This document shows positions 36,918-46,051 of a DNA stretch of 64,000 nucleotides, piece after piece. A model generated the notes under the pieces. That model saw only the letters and a program-made list of their open reading frames with translations, searched no databases and had not been told where the DNA came from. This stretch comes from Bacteroidota bacterium. GTDB lineage: Bacteria > Bacteroidota > Bacteroidia > Chitinophagales > Saprospiraceae. The translations under genes were made by a program, and so were the position numbers. Where the stretch lies: positions 1-64,000 of the forward strand of contig JAHEAQ010000008.1 of the NCBI GenBank assembly GCA_024642705.1, written 5' to 3'. Positions within the stretch are counted from its first letter, which is position 1; each line of letters opens with the position of its first letter.

Positions 36918-37736
36918 ATGGAATATTACGATCAAATTTCTCAATCAGCTGCTTTTCTTCGTGAAATAATTCCTCAAGGAATCCAAGATGCTGTCATTCT
37001 CGGGACCGGACTTGGAAAATTTGAAAATAATATTAAAAAAATATTAGAAATTCCTTATGAAACTATTCCAAATTTCCCATCTAGTACGGTTAAATCGCAT
37101 AGTGGTAAGCTTATTATTGGGAAATTAGATTCAAAAACCTTACTCGTTTTCTCGGGACGTTTTCATTATTATGAAGGGTACTCGATGAAAAGTTTAACAC
37201 TTCCTATAAGAGTTTTAGCTTTACTTGGAATTAAAAATTTATTCATAACTAATGTAGCTGGAGGGGTAAAAGAATCTTTTAATGCTGGTGATCTGGTCAT
37301 GATAAAAGATCATATTAATCTTCTACCCGAAAATCCTTTGAGAGGAATCAATGATGATCGTCTTGGGATTAGATTTCCAGACATGAAAGATACTTACACC
37401 CCTAGTCTGAGGTTAAAAGCCCAAAATATTGCTGAAGAAATGGGATTAAATTTAAAATCTGGTGTTTATTTAGCTTTACAAGGTCCTAATTTAGAAACTG
37501 CTGCTGAATATCAATTTATCCACCATATAGGGGCGGATTTAGTTGGCATGTCTACTGTTCCAGAGGTAATAGTTGCAAGACATTCTGGTATGAACATTTT
37601 TGCAGTTTCTATTGTTTCCAATGTTTGTTATCCGCCAGAAAGGATAACGGAAACGACATTGGAATCTGTTCTTGAAGTAGCCGAAAATTCGGGAAACAAA
37701 TTAAGCCAATTGCTTTCTAAACTCATTATAAACTAA
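36918..37736 (+). CDS. purine-nucleoside phosphorylase (class I, trimeric type)
   Basis: The enzyme splits purine nucleosides with phosphate into base and ribose-1-phosphate for purine salvage. Motifs: AVILGTGLGKFENN, PNFPSSTVKSHSGKLIIGKL, FSGRFHYYEGYSMKSLTLPIRVL, FITNVAGGVKESFNAGDLVMIKDHINLL, YLALQGPNLETAAEYQFI, GADLVGMSTVPEVIVARHSGM and VSNVCYPP. These are the signatures of the trimeric PNP (PunA-like) family. The ATG at 36918 gives 272 residues; a TTG at 36912 is also in frame. Whether it prefers guanosine, inosine or xanthosine cannot be told. It precedes uvrA by about 60 bases. Confidence 0.93.
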   Translation: MEYYDQISQSAAFLREIIPQGIQDAVILGTGLGKFENNIKKILEIPYETIPNFPSSTVKSHSGKLIIGKLDSKTLLVFSGRFHYYEGYSMKSLTLPIRVLALLGIKNLFITNVAGGVKESFNAGDLVMIKDHINLLPENPLRGINDDRLGIRFPDMKDTYTPSLRLKAQNIAEEMGLNLKSGVYLALQGPNLETAAEYQFIHHIGADLVGMSTVPEVIVARHSGMNIFAVSIVSNVCYPPERITETTLESVLEVAENSGNKLSQLLSKLIIN

Positions 37737-37798
37737 AATTATTTTTCTGTAAATATTTTACAAACTTTGACCATAATATCTTGAATCCAAAAACTAGC

Positions 37799-40639
37799 AT
37801 GGGAAAAAGCCAAATAGAAGTCATCGGTGCTCGGGAACATAATCTTAAAGATATTTCACTAAATATTCCTAAGAACAAATTGGTGGTAATTACTGGTGTA
37901 AGTGGGAGTGGTAAATCCTCTCTTGCTTTTGACACTATTTATGCAGAAGGACAAAGACGTTATATGGAAACCTTTTCTGCATACGCTCGACAATTTTTAG
38001 GGACCATGGATCGACCGGATGTCGAAAAAATTAATGGCTTGTCTCCAGTAATTTCAATTGAACAAAAAACTACAGCCTGGAATCCAAGATCTACCGTGGG
38101 CACAACAACTGAAATTTACGATTTCATGCGTCTTTTATTTGCTAGAGCTAGTGATGCTTATTCTTATGTTACAGGCAAAAAAATGGTCAAATATACCGAA
38201 GATCAGATTTTCGAGGCAATAGTAACAGAGTATTCAGGTCAAAAAATTAGCATCCTTGCCCCAATGATTCGATCAAGAAAAGGCCACTATCGAGAACTTT
38301 TCGAAAGAACATTCAAGAAAGGATTTACGAAGGTTCGTGTTGATGGAGAAATTATTGATTTAGTTCCAGGTTTACAATTGGATAGGTACAAAGTTCATGA
38401 CATAGAAATAGTAATCGACAGAATAAAAATTGAAGAAAGCAAATATGACAGGTTGAGAGCCTCATTGCAAATGGCTTATAAAATGTCCAGTGATTTTGTA
38501 ATCATTCATCAGATGGAAACCAATGAAATTGTTCCTTTCAGCAAGCGACTTATGGATGCAGAAAGTGGAATTTCTTATGAAGAACCGTCTCCAAATACTT
38601 TTTCTTTCAATTCTCCTTATGGCTCTTGTAAAAAATGTCGAGGTCTAGGTTCTGTGAATTCTGTCAATATGGAAAAAGTTATCCCTGATTATTCCAAAAA
38701 TATAAATGAACAAGCAATAAAACCATTTGGTGAAGTTAGAGATACCTACACATTCAAACAATTGAAGGCAATTGCCAAAAAATATAAATTTTCATTTAAT
38801 ACGCCAATCAACGAAATTCCTCCCAAAGCTCTAGATGTAATACTAAACGGTGGCGATGATTCAAAAGATCAAAAACTACCAGGTATGTCACACGAATTTG
38901 TTTATAATTTGGCTTATGAGGGCTTACTAGGAATGCTTACAAGGTGGTATGAGGAGTCTGGGTCTGAAAAAATTCGATCTTGGGCTGAAGAATATATGGA
39001 AGTTGTTACTTGTCCGGATTGCAATGGTTATCGGTTATTGAAAGAATCCCTACATTATAAAATTGCGGATAAAAATATAGGAGAACTTTCGGAAATGGAT
39101 CTTACTCAATTACTTAATTGGTTTGAAGATTTAGATGGAAGTCTTTCAAATAGGCAAGTAAAAATAGCCAAAGATGTTATTAAAGAAATTAAAGATAGAT
39201 TGCGTTTCTTAATTCAAGTCGGGTTAGATTACCTCAGTGTAGATCGACCTACTAGGACATTATCAGGAGGTGAGTCTCAAAGAACACGTTTAGCTACACA
39301 AATAGGATCCCAATTAACAGGTATCACTTACATTCTTGATGAGCCAAGTATAGGTCTACATCAAAGAGACAATCAGAGATTAATTGAGGCCTTAAAAAAT
39401 TTAACAACGATGGGAAATACTGTTATAGTTGTTGAACACGATAAAGATATTATGTTAGCTTCTGATTATTTAATTGATCTCGGTCCTGGAGCTGGAGAAC
39501 TTGGTGGATTTATTGTAGCAGAAGGCACTCCTCGTGATTTTTTACAAAATAACGGCATAACTTCTGATTATCTTGCAAATAGAAAAATGATTGCTGTTCC
39601 TAAAAAAAGAAGAAAAGGAAATGGCAAAAAAATAATTCTTAAAGGAGCAATTGGTCATAATTTAAAAAACCAAGATTTAGAAATCAATTTAGGCACTTTA
39701 ACATGTATTACAGGTGTAAGTGGAAGTGGAAAATCTTCTCTTATTAATCAGACCCTTTATCCCATATTGCGTCAACATTTCTACAATAGTGTAAAAAAAC
39801 CACTTGATTATAAAAGTATTAGTGGTCTTGAGCATTTGGATAAAGTAATTGAAATTGACCAATCAGCAATTGGAAGAACACCAAGATCCAATCCCGCAAC
39901 CTATACTGGAGTGTTTACGGATATAAGAAAAATATTCGCAAAAATACCAGAAGCACAAATCCGAGGATACAAATTAGGTAGGTTTTCGTTCAATGTAAAA
40001 GGTGGCAGATGTGAAGTCTGTGGTGGAGGAGGCCAAAGAGTAATCGAAATGAATTTTTTACCCGATGTTTATGTAGATTGCGAAGAATGCCAATCTAAAA
40101 GATACAATAGAGAAACGCTAGAAATAATATACAAGGGAAAAAATATTTCTGATGTTTTAAATATGACCGTAACAGAAGCAACAACCTTTTTTGAAAATAT
40201 TCCTTCCATACATAGAAAACTAAAGACTCTAAAAGATGTGGGACTGGGTTATATAACTCTTGGTCAACAAGCTACTACTCTTTCCGGAGGCGAAGCACAA
40301 AGAGTAAAACTAGCAGAAGAACTTTCTAAAAAGGATACTGGTCAGACTATTTATATTTTGGACGAGCCAACAACTGGTCTTCATTTTGAAGATATCCAAC
40401 ATTTAATAAAAGTAATAGATAAGCTGGTGACCAAAGGAAATACCGTTTTAGTCATAGAGCATAACATGGATATAATAAAAGTTGCCGATAATATAATTGA
40501 CTTGGGACCAGAAGGAGGTAAAAAAGGAGGAAATATTATTTTTAATGGAACTCCTGAACAAATGATTAAATTAAAAGACAATTACACTGCTCAATTTTTG
40601 AAAATAGAATTAGAACAAGAGGTAATGATCTCCAATTGA
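37799..40639 (+). CDS. uvrA: UvrA, ATPase subunit of the UvrABC excision nuclease
   Basis: UvrA scans DNA for bulky damage and loads UvrB. Two ABC ATPase halves are visible: Walker A GVSGSGKSSLAF near the N-terminus and GVSGSGKSSLIN in the second half, signatures LSGGESQRTRLATQIG and LSGGEAQRVKLAEEL, and Walker B YILDEPS and YILDEPTTGLH. Zinc-binding cysteine pairs CKKCRGLG / CPDCNGYR and CEVCGGGG / CEECQSKR are present, and the UvrB-binding region is intact. From the ATG at 37799 the length is 946 residues; a TTG at 37781 would add six. Most similar in pattern to canonical UvrA (Bacteroidota often have a second paralogue). Confidence 0.96.
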   Translation: MGKSQIEVIGAREHNLKDISLNIPKNKLVVITGVSGSGKSSLAFDTIYAEGQRRYMETFSAYARQFLGTMDRPDVEKINGLSPVISIEQKTTAWNPRSTVGTTTEIYDFMRLLFARASDAYSYVTGKKMVKYTEDQIFEAIVTEYSGQKISILAPMIRSRKGHYRELFERTFKKGFTKVRVDGEIIDLVPGLQLDRYKVHDIEIVIDRIKIEESKYDRLRASLQMAYKMSSDFVIIHQMETNEIVPFSKRLMDAESGISYEEPSPNTFSFNSPYGSCKKCRGLGSVNSVNMEKVIPDYSKNINEQAIKPFGEVRDTYTFKQLKAIAKKYKFSFNTPINEIPPKALDVILNGGDDSKDQKLPGMSHEFVYNLAYEGLLGMLTRWYEESGSEKIRSWAEEYMEVVTCPDCNGYRLLKESLHYKIADKNIGELSEMDLTQLLNWFEDLDGSLSNRQVKIAKDVIKEIKDRLRFLIQVGLDYLSVDRPTRTLSGGESQRTRLATQIGSQLTGITYILDEPSIGLHQRDNQRLIEALKNLTTMGNTVIVVEHDKDIMLASDYLIDLGPGAGELGGFIVAEGTPRDFLQNNGITSDYLANRKMIAVPKKRRKGNGKKIILKGAIGHNLKNQDLEINLGTLTCITGVSGSGKSSLINQTLYPILRQHFYNSVKKPLDYKSISGLEHLDKVIEIDQSAIGRTPRSNPATYTGVFTDIRKIFAKIPEAQIRGYKLGRFSFNVKGGRCEVCGGGGQRVIEMNFLPDVYVDCEECQSKRYNRETLEIIYKGKNISDVLNMTVTEATTFFENIPSIHRKLKTLKDVGLGYITLGQQATTLSGGEAQRVKLAEELSKKDTGQTIYILDEPTTGLHFEDIQHLIKVIDKLVTKGNTVLVIEHNMDIIKVADNIIDLGPEGGKKGGNIIFNGTPEQMIKLKDNYTAQFLKIELEQEVMISN

Positions 40640-41448
40640 TAAGCGCCTTGATTTTTATTTTTTTTATTACCCATATCTAAACTCAAGTTCAATTTTAAGC
40701 TTTAATCCGTTAAGTGAATTGACTTGGTGGTAAATTATTCCCGAATATTGAGGAACATAAAGCTAGACTCTGCGAAAATTACAAAACATTAAAATGTAAA
40801 TTAGGACAATTATCTTTGGTTTTATAAGGTAATTCAAGCTAAATAAAAATATTGATTATTAAAAAATATATGGTTATCCTATTTCAAAATTAGGTTTAGG
40901 TCATCCCTAAATTGACAAGACCCTCCATCCGAAGATAGAGGGTCGAGCCGTTTAACACCCTTAAAACCTAAAATGAGAACAATAGAATATATTTCTTTAA
41001 GTGTAAGTAATCAGTATTAAGAATATATATATCTTTTAAAGTACTTTGTTTTTTTGTTAAGTCTAGAAAGTAGACATATCGTCTATTATAAATCCTAAAC
41101 ATTTAAGCATATCTTTTAGAAAGTCCATAGCTAATAATTTTAATTTTGTTTATAATAATAAATCAAAGTTAAGAACTAATGCACGCACCCACTATAACAG
41201 TTAACCTACTTTTAGGACAACCGTTTATTAAGATTTTTTACAAAATAAAAAGCATTATGTGCTAATTATCAGTAACTTGTGTTTGACAAAGCTAAAATTT
41301 CTGTTATTTTCTTATTTACTATACAAAGATGAATTATTTTTATATTACAAACTATAACAATATATATATGTTTGGGACAGGCAAAACAAGAAATTAATTT
41401 TACCCAATTTAACTTAAACAGCTGATTAATAACACATAATAAAAAATA
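40640..41448. other. 800-base gene-free AT-rich stretch with a structured segment
   Basis: No open frame of useful length exists on either strand. The centre holds a strong hairpin (40919-40944) embedded in locally higher GC, followed after 28 bases by a 15-codon frame (40973-41020, MRTIEYISLSVSNQY). The rest is A/T-rich with no obvious promoter or tRNA fold. The stretch is unusually long for this densely packed region and could encode a small RNA or a long leader for the gene at 41449. Confidence 0.4.
40919..40944 (+). ncRNA. strong hairpin in the gene-free region (possible small RNA or leader element)
   Basis: GACCCTC pairs perfectly with GAGGGTC; inside it ATC pairs with GAT, closed by a CGAA tetraloop, with only one C-A mismatch between the two helices. 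A GC-rich stem of this quality is rare in this AT-rich intergenic DNA. It lacks a following U-run on the plus strand, so it is not a simple terminator. Whether it is transcribed is unknown; it reads equally well as a stem on the minus strand. Confidence 0.35.
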
Positions 41449-42966
41449 ATGGATTATATCATATCTCTATCTGAGCTTATAACTCGACAAAAAATTCATC
41501 AAGCAGCTCTTGTAGATGAGCTTGATTTCAATGAAAATAAAATGTCGCAACTATATAATAATGTTCTTTTGGGTAAAATAAAAAATGATCAAGATGCAAT
41601 TAGTATTCTTTATAATGGTCGTGATCAAATGGGAAGCCTGAAGAAACTTAAACAACGTTTATATCATAGATTGATCAATTCCGTTTTTTTTATAGATCAA
41701 AGCGGTTCTAATTACAAGGATATTTTTGAAGCAGCTAAAACTTGTTACAAGCACTTTGCAGCAGCCAAACTTTTAATTGGAAATCAAAAAAATAAAGTTG
41801 GTATTGATATTGTCGAAAAAACGATCAAAATGTCAATGAAATATGAATTTACAGATCTTAACTATCTATTCTCGTCCTTATTGGCAAATTATTACGTGCT
41901 TTCAGATACGCATAAAAAGAAGTATGAAAAATATATTGCTTTACAAGATTATTATCTATTGGCTATTTCAGGAGAAAATTACATTGAACGGTTATACCGA
42001 ACTTTAGGAATTAAGTTAAGCAAATCCAGTTCTGGATTGAGTGATGAAGATTTTAGTTATTATAAAAAAGAATTGAATGTTGTTATTGAAAAACAAAAAG
42101 AAATTAAAACTACCAAGTTTAACCTCAATGCCTATCTATTTCAAGCCAATTTATATTTAGAATTAAAGGAGTATCCAAAAATTATTGAAATAGTTGAAGC
42201 TGGACTTAATTTTTATAGAGAAAAAGACATAAAATCCACTGCTGCCGATTATTCATTGCAAACTAGAGCAGCAATAGCGTATTTCTTAATGAAGGATTAC
42301 CACAAAGCCGAACAGATTTATGAACAAAATCTGAGCATCACTTCTCCTCAATCCTCAAATTGGTTCGCAACCTATAATCATTATTTCGCTATAAAAATAA
42401 TCCAAAATCAATTTTCAGAAGCTTATAACATTCTTTCCAAAGTTATTAATTCTAATGAATTTGATAAGACTCACCCTTTATTGGTCCAATTATTTAGAAT
42501 AAAAGAGGCATATATACATTTTTTAATAGAACTTGGCAAAATTGACCCTTCACAATCAGAAGAAAAACCAATTAGGAAATTCAAACTTTCTAGGTTTTTA
42601 AATGACACTCCTACTTATTCCCAAGATAAAAGAGGAGCAAATATTTCTATACTAATCATTCAAATGCTATTGTTGGTCCAAAACAAACAGCATATTAAGA
42701 TAATTGATAAATTGGACGCATTAAACATGTATAGCCACCGATATTTAAGAAGTGATAATACTTTCAGAAGTAATTGTTTCATAAAAATGCTTGCAAAACT
42801 TCCGGATGCAGATTACAATCCTATAAGATGGGAGCGCTATGTTAAAAAATTTCGAGACAAATTAAACGATCACCCTTTTGAGCTATCCTATCATAATTTA
42901 GATCTTGAAGTTATTCCTTTTGAAACACTCTATGATTTAGTAGTAGAGATGTTGGGTCAAAAATAA
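41449..42966 (+). CDS. large unknown cytoplasmic TPR-like helical protein
   Basis: The 505-residue protein has no signal peptide or membrane helix. It is helical throughout, with TPR-like helix pairs recognisable as AYLFQANLYLELKEYPKIIEIVEAGLNFY (about 225-255), AAIAYFLMKDYHKAEQIYEQNL (about 272-293) and YFAIKIIQNQFSEAYNILSKVI (about 305-326). The N-terminal part contains the short motif DELDFNENKMSQLYNNVLLGKIKNDQDAISILY. I do not recognise a family; it recalls Bacteroidota helical-repeat proteins found near stress or gliding genes, but that is weak. It stands alone behind an 800-base gene-free stretch and has no operon partners. Confidence 0.65.
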   Translation: MDYIISLSELITRQKIHQAALVDELDFNENKMSQLYNNVLLGKIKNDQDAISILYNGRDQMGSLKKLKQRLYHRLINSVFFIDQSGSNYKDIFEAAKTCYKHFAAAKLLIGNQKNKVGIDIVEKTIKMSMKYEFTDLNYLFSSLLANYYVLSDTHKKKYEKYIALQDYYLLAISGENYIERLYRTLGIKLSKSSSGLSDEDFSYYKKELNVVIEKQKEIKTTKFNLNAYLFQANLYLELKEYPKIIEIVEAGLNFYREKDIKSTAADYSLQTRAAIAYFLMKDYHKAEQIYEQNLSITSPQSSNWFATYNHYFAIKIIQNQFSEAYNILSKVINSNEFDKTHPLLVQLFRIKEAYIHFLIELGKIDPSQSEEKPIRKFKLSRFLNDTPTYSQDKRGANISILIIQMLLLVQNKQHIKIIDKLDALNMYSHRYLRSDNTFRSNCFIKMLAKLPDADYNPIRWERYVKKFRDKLNDHPFELSYHNLDLEVIPFETLYDLVVEMLGQK

Positions 42967-43013
42967 AAATTACGATCGTTTATTATATACACGTCTAAAA
43001 ACCTGAATTTGAT

Positions 43014-43051
43014 AAAAAAAAAAGAGGAATTTTGAAATTTCAAAATTCCTC
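43014..43051 (-). terminator. terminator of the YceI lipoprotein gene
   Basis: A perfect 28-base palindrome at 43024-43051 (arms GAGGAATTTTGAAA and TTTCAAAATTCCTC) is followed, reading along the minus strand, by ten U (A at 43014-43023 on the plus strand). It lies 50 bases beyond the stop of the minus-strand yceI gene and may also slow transcription from the plus-strand gene ending at 42966. Confidence 0.8.
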
Positions 43052-43101
43052 TAATTAGATTTATTTTATTACTCTCGTAATATTCAAAACGATTTTTTGA
43101 T

Positions 43102-43767
43102 TTATTCAGCAGAAAGATTTACAATAAACCCAACTTCATCACTAATTGCCTTGTCAGCAACATCTGCGAAAAATTTAAGAGATCTGAACTTTACACCCCA
43201 CTCCGTTCTGTCAATTAAAAACTGAGGTGTAGAAACTGTTACTTTTCCAGCTTCTTCTGTGACCATTGCTCTGAAACTAATTTGTTTTGTAACATCTTTT
43301 ATGGTAAGGTTGCCATTTACTACATAATTTGCATCATCATTTCCCATTAATTTTGTAGCTTTTGTGATTTCAAATTTTGCTGTCGGATATTTTACAACAT
43401 TGAAAAAATCATCTTCTTTTCCCTCGGCAGTGCCTTTTAAATGCTTTTCTAAATTTTCTTTGCCATCCCCTTCAAGATCCAAATCTGTAATTGTATTCAT
43501 ATCTAATGTAAAAGAACCTCCTACCAGCAATCCCTCAGCTATAATAACTTTTCCCTCTGATAAATTTACAGTACCATTATGTTTTCCAGTAACTTTTGCA
43601 GCTTCCCACATTAATATACTGGTAGCTTTGTTTACATTGTATTCCTTCCCAGAAGCTGCTGAAACTGCTTCCGAATCACCAGCTCCAGCGTTGTCGCCTT
43701 TTGGTTTACAAGAAATAACTAGACCTATGGCTAGTAAGAAAAAAGATAACCTCTTAATAATTTTCAT
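43102..43767 (-). CDS. YceI-family lipoprotein (paralogue 3)
   Basis: The signal ends in VISC (lipid-modified Cys20), followed by a short Gly/Ala/Ser/Glu linker and a YceI domain (PF04264). Motifs: EYNVNKATSILMWEAAKVTGKHNGTVNLSEG, VGGSFTLDMNTI, the LEKHLKG...DFFNVVKYPTAKFEITK block, and GNLTIKDVTKQISFRAMV. This is the standard Bacteroidota YceI lipoprotein and differs from the two shorter operon copies at 5793 and 11599, which lack the DFFNVxxYP motif in this form. Family knowledge says a periplasmic or outer-membrane lipid-binding protein. It lies 27 bases after the stop of the MerR-type regulator gene (same strand), suggesting the regulator controls it. Confidence 0.9.
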   Translation of the reverse strand: MKIIKRLSFFLLAIGLVISCKPKGDNAGAGDSEAVSAASGKEYNVNKATSILMWEAAKVTGKHNGTVNLSEGKVIIAEGLLVGGSFTLDMNTITDLDLEGDGKENLEKHLKGTAEGKEDDFFNVVKYPTAKFEITKATKLMGNDDANYVVNGNLTIKDVTKQISFRAMVTEEAGKVTVSTPQFLIDRTEWGVKFRSLKFFADVADKAISDEVGFIVNLSAE

Positions 43768-43794
43768 TTTTAAAAATTTAGAATGTAATTGTAA

Positions 43795-44679
43795 TTATAT
43801 TAATTTATTGCAAAAATACAGAATTTCATCAAGACTAGATAATACTTTCACTTTCCTTGTGGAGCTTATTTTTTGTTTAATCGCTTGATAGCCAGTTAAA
43901 AGAATTGTGCTTGTATTTAATTTTTTGCAAATTTCATTAAGGTAAGTTTCCAATGGAATATTCTCAAACGAATCGTTCGCAATAATTACAATATATTCAG
44001 GATTCAATATATTACTAGCATCTAGAAATAAGCTTTTTTTCACATCCGTTCCTAAATTGGTAACCCTAAATCCGTTGTTAATGAGCATAAAATGTAAATA
44101 AAGTAAACTCAAGTCAGCCTTTTCTCCTTCGGGAAGAAATAAAAGGAAACTTGGAATATTTGTGTCTGTATTGATTGGAATTTCATCAATTGCCTTGATG
44201 ATTTTTCTTTTAATGATTTGAGATACAAATAATTCATGAATTGGTTTTATGCATCCACTCATCCATAGATGACCTAGCTTATCAAGTAATGGAAAAACCA
44301 CTTCCTCCATAGCTTTCTCAAAGCCCCTTTGGTCAATATTAGTTTCCAGAATTCTATTAAACTTGAATTCATTAAGTTCCATCATTGACATTGTCAAACA
44401 ATCAATTCTTTCGTCTAAAGCATCATCAAAATCAGATATTTGGGCTACTTTCTTCTGAATGTCGTCTCTGTTTAATTTTGCAATCTGAGAGATCTTAAAT
44501 CCATGATTATTTAAAAGGGCTACGTTTAGAATATGCTGAAGATCTTCTTCCAAATAAAATCTGATATTTGTATCCGTCCTTTTTGGCTCTAAAATATTGT
44601 ACCGTTTCTCCCAAATACGTATAGTGTGCGCCTTTACGCCTGCAAGGTGTTCAATATCTTTTATAGAATAGATTACCAT
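43795..44679 (-). CDS. MerR-family regulator with a degenerate B12-binding domain
   Basis: From the ATG at 44679 (294 aa) the protein has a MerR helix-turn-helix (IYSIKDIEHLAGVKAHTIRIWEKRYNILEPKRTDTNIRFY, residues 3-42). A helical domain follows (about 80-160), then a cobalamin-binding Rossmann-like domain (about 175-294). In CarH/LitR photoreceptors this module binds adenosylcobalamin through a His in a GExHxxG-type motif. Here the segment reads GEKADLS (185-191), so the cobalt-ligand His is Ala and the Gly is Ser; the capping WH pair reads WM (139-140). It is therefore likely cobalamin-independent, a known trend in Bacteroidota relatives. An upstream ATG at 44721 is also in frame. It is divergent from bshA and upstream of yceI. 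Confidence 0.85.
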   Translation of the reverse strand: MVIYSIKDIEHLAGVKAHTIRIWEKRYNILEPKRTDTNIRFYLEEDLQHILNVALLNNHGFKISQIAKLNRDDIQKKVAQISDFDDALDERIDCLTMSMMELNEFKFNRILETNIDQRGFEKAMEEVVFPLLDKLGHLWMSGCIKPIHELFVSQIIKRKIIKAIDEIPINTDTNIPSFLLFLPEGEKADLSLLYLHFMLINNGFRVTNLGTDVKKSLFLDASNILNPEYIVIIANDSFENIPLETYLNEICKKLNTSTILLTGYQAIKQKISSTRKVKVLSSLDEILYFCNKLI

Positions 44680-44772
44680 TAAATTATTATCATTTAACTT
44701 AATTTGTTGTATACCAAACATATTGACAAGATAAATGTTCAGTTTTAGGTATGTAAAGTATTAATACTAGTG

Positions 44773-44780
44773 CAAATATA
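44773..44780 (-). promoter_or_regulatory. -7 box for the MerR-type gene (minus strand)
   Basis: The minus strand reads TATATTTG, an exact TAnnTTTG. Transcription would start near 44766, about 90 bases before the preferred ATG at 44679. It lies back to back with the bshA-directed box at 44803-44810. No clear -33 element was found. Confidence 0.4.
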
Positions 44781-44802
44781 GAATTAGCTAGTTGTAAAAA
44801 AT

Positions 44803-44810
44803 TATTTTTG
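44803..44810 (+). promoter_or_regulatory. -7 box for bshA
   Basis: TATTTTTG matches TAnnTTTG and ends 16 bases before the bshA ATG at 44827, giving a short leader. No TTG lies at the expected -33 distance, so support is partial. The 105-base divergent region therefore may contain two overlapping promoters. Confidence 0.4.
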
Positions 44811-44826
44811 TTAAAATATTAATTAT

Positions 44827-45999
44827 ATGAATATTGGTATAGTTTGTTATCCAACCTTTGGTGGAAGTGGTGTAGTTGCAACTGAACTTGGAATCGCGTT
44901 GTCAAAAAAAGGTCATGAAGTTCATTTTATAACCTATAAAAGACCAGCAAGATTAACTCCTTTTCAAGAGAATGTCTATTATCATGAGGTAAATGCTTAT
45001 GAGTATCCACTTTTCGAATTTAAGCCATATGAAACAGCCTTAGCTTCCAAAATGGTTGACGTTGTTCTTTATGAAAATCTTGATATTCTTCATGTGCACT
45101 ATGCTATTCCGCATGCAGCAGTTGCTTTTATGGCTCAAAAAATTTTAGAAACAAAAGGCAAGTTTATTCCCATCGTTACCACTCTTCATGGAACGGATAT
45201 TACACTTGTAGGAAATAATCCAGCATTCTCTCCTGTTGTTGAATTTAGCATTAATAACTCCAATGGAGTAACTGCAGTTTCAAATCATTTAAAAGAAGCG
45301 ACACTCTCAAGTTTTAAAATTAACAATGATATTAAAGTCATTTATAATTTTATTGATTTCGAAAGGTTTAATAAAAAAGATAAAAACCATTTCAAAATGG
45401 CTATTGCTCCTGATGGAGAAAAGATTATTACACACACTTCAAATTTTAGAAAAGTAAAAAGAGTGGAAGATGTAATCCTTGCATTTGCAAAAATCTTTAA
45501 AAAAATTCCGTCCAAATTATTATTAATCGGTGATGGTCCTGAAAGAGACAATATGGAACAGCTTTGTCGAAAAATTGGCCTTTGTGATCACATTTTATTT
45601 CTAGGTAATCAAAGTGCCGTTGAAGAGTTGTTGGCATTAGCAGACCTCTTTATTCTGCCCTCTGAAAATGAAAGCTTTGGACTTGCAGCTTTAGAGGCAA
45701 TGGCGTGCGGTGTGCCAGTAGTTTCTTCAAATGCAGGAGGATTGCCGGAATTAAACCTTGATGGAATTACTGGATATACCTGTGACATTGGAGATGTCTC
45801 TGATATTGCTAAAAAAAGCATTAAAATTCTGGAAAATAATGAAACTTTATTAAAGTTTAAAGAAGCTGCTCATAATAGAGCACAAACATTTAATATTTCT
45901 AACATTTTACCACAGTATGAATCATATTATGAAGAAATAATTAAAAAATATACCAAACTCAATTCAAATAAGGATATGCTAAATCCTAAAAATATATGA
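44827..45999 (+). CDS. bshA: BshA-type N-acetyl-alpha-D-glucosaminyl L-malate synthase (bacillithiol synthesis)
   Basis: BshA transfers GlcNAc from UDP-GlcNAc to L-malate, the first step of bacillithiol, the low-molecular thiol of Firmicutes and Bacteroidota. The 390-residue GT-B protein opens with the BshA signature NIGIVCYPTFGGSGVVATELGIALSKKGHEVHFITY, then HVHYAIPHAAVAFMA and TTLHGTDITLVG. The C-terminal GT4 half has NFRKVKRVEDVI, LLLIGDGPERDN and PSENESFGLAALEAMACGVPVVSSNAGGLPEL with the EX7E motif. Length and motif order are normal. It is followed by a convergent gene. No bshB or bshC is in this window, so the pathway is completed elsewhere. Confidence 0.93.
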   Translation: MNIGIVCYPTFGGSGVVATELGIALSKKGHEVHFITYKRPARLTPFQENVYYHEVNAYEYPLFEFKPYETALASKMVDVVLYENLDILHVHYAIPHAAVAFMAQKILETKGKFIPIVTTLHGTDITLVGNNPAFSPVVEFSINNSNGVTAVSNHLKEATLSSFKINNDIKVIYNFIDFERFNKKDKNHFKMAIAPDGEKIITHTSNFRKVKRVEDVILAFAKIFKKIPSKLLLIGDGPERDNMEQLCRKIGLCDHILFLGNQSAVEELLALADLFILPSENESFGLAALEAMACGVPVVSSNAGGLPELNLDGITGYTCDIGDVSDIAKKSIKILENNETLLKFKEAAHNRAQTFNISNILPQYESYYEEIIKKYTKLNSNKDMLNPKNI

Positions 46000-46051
46000 A
46001 CTTAAATATCCCATGGAAGAGCTTTCTTTAAAACATTTTTTAAGAAAATTA

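Noticed and set aside
43364-43888. 174-codon plus-strand frame
   Set aside because: It runs antisense through the YceI lipoprotein gene and into the MerR-type gene and has no recognisable motif.
46000-46051. Possible terminator between bshA and the convergent small gene
   Set aside because: The T/A-only imperfect stem is too weak to call.
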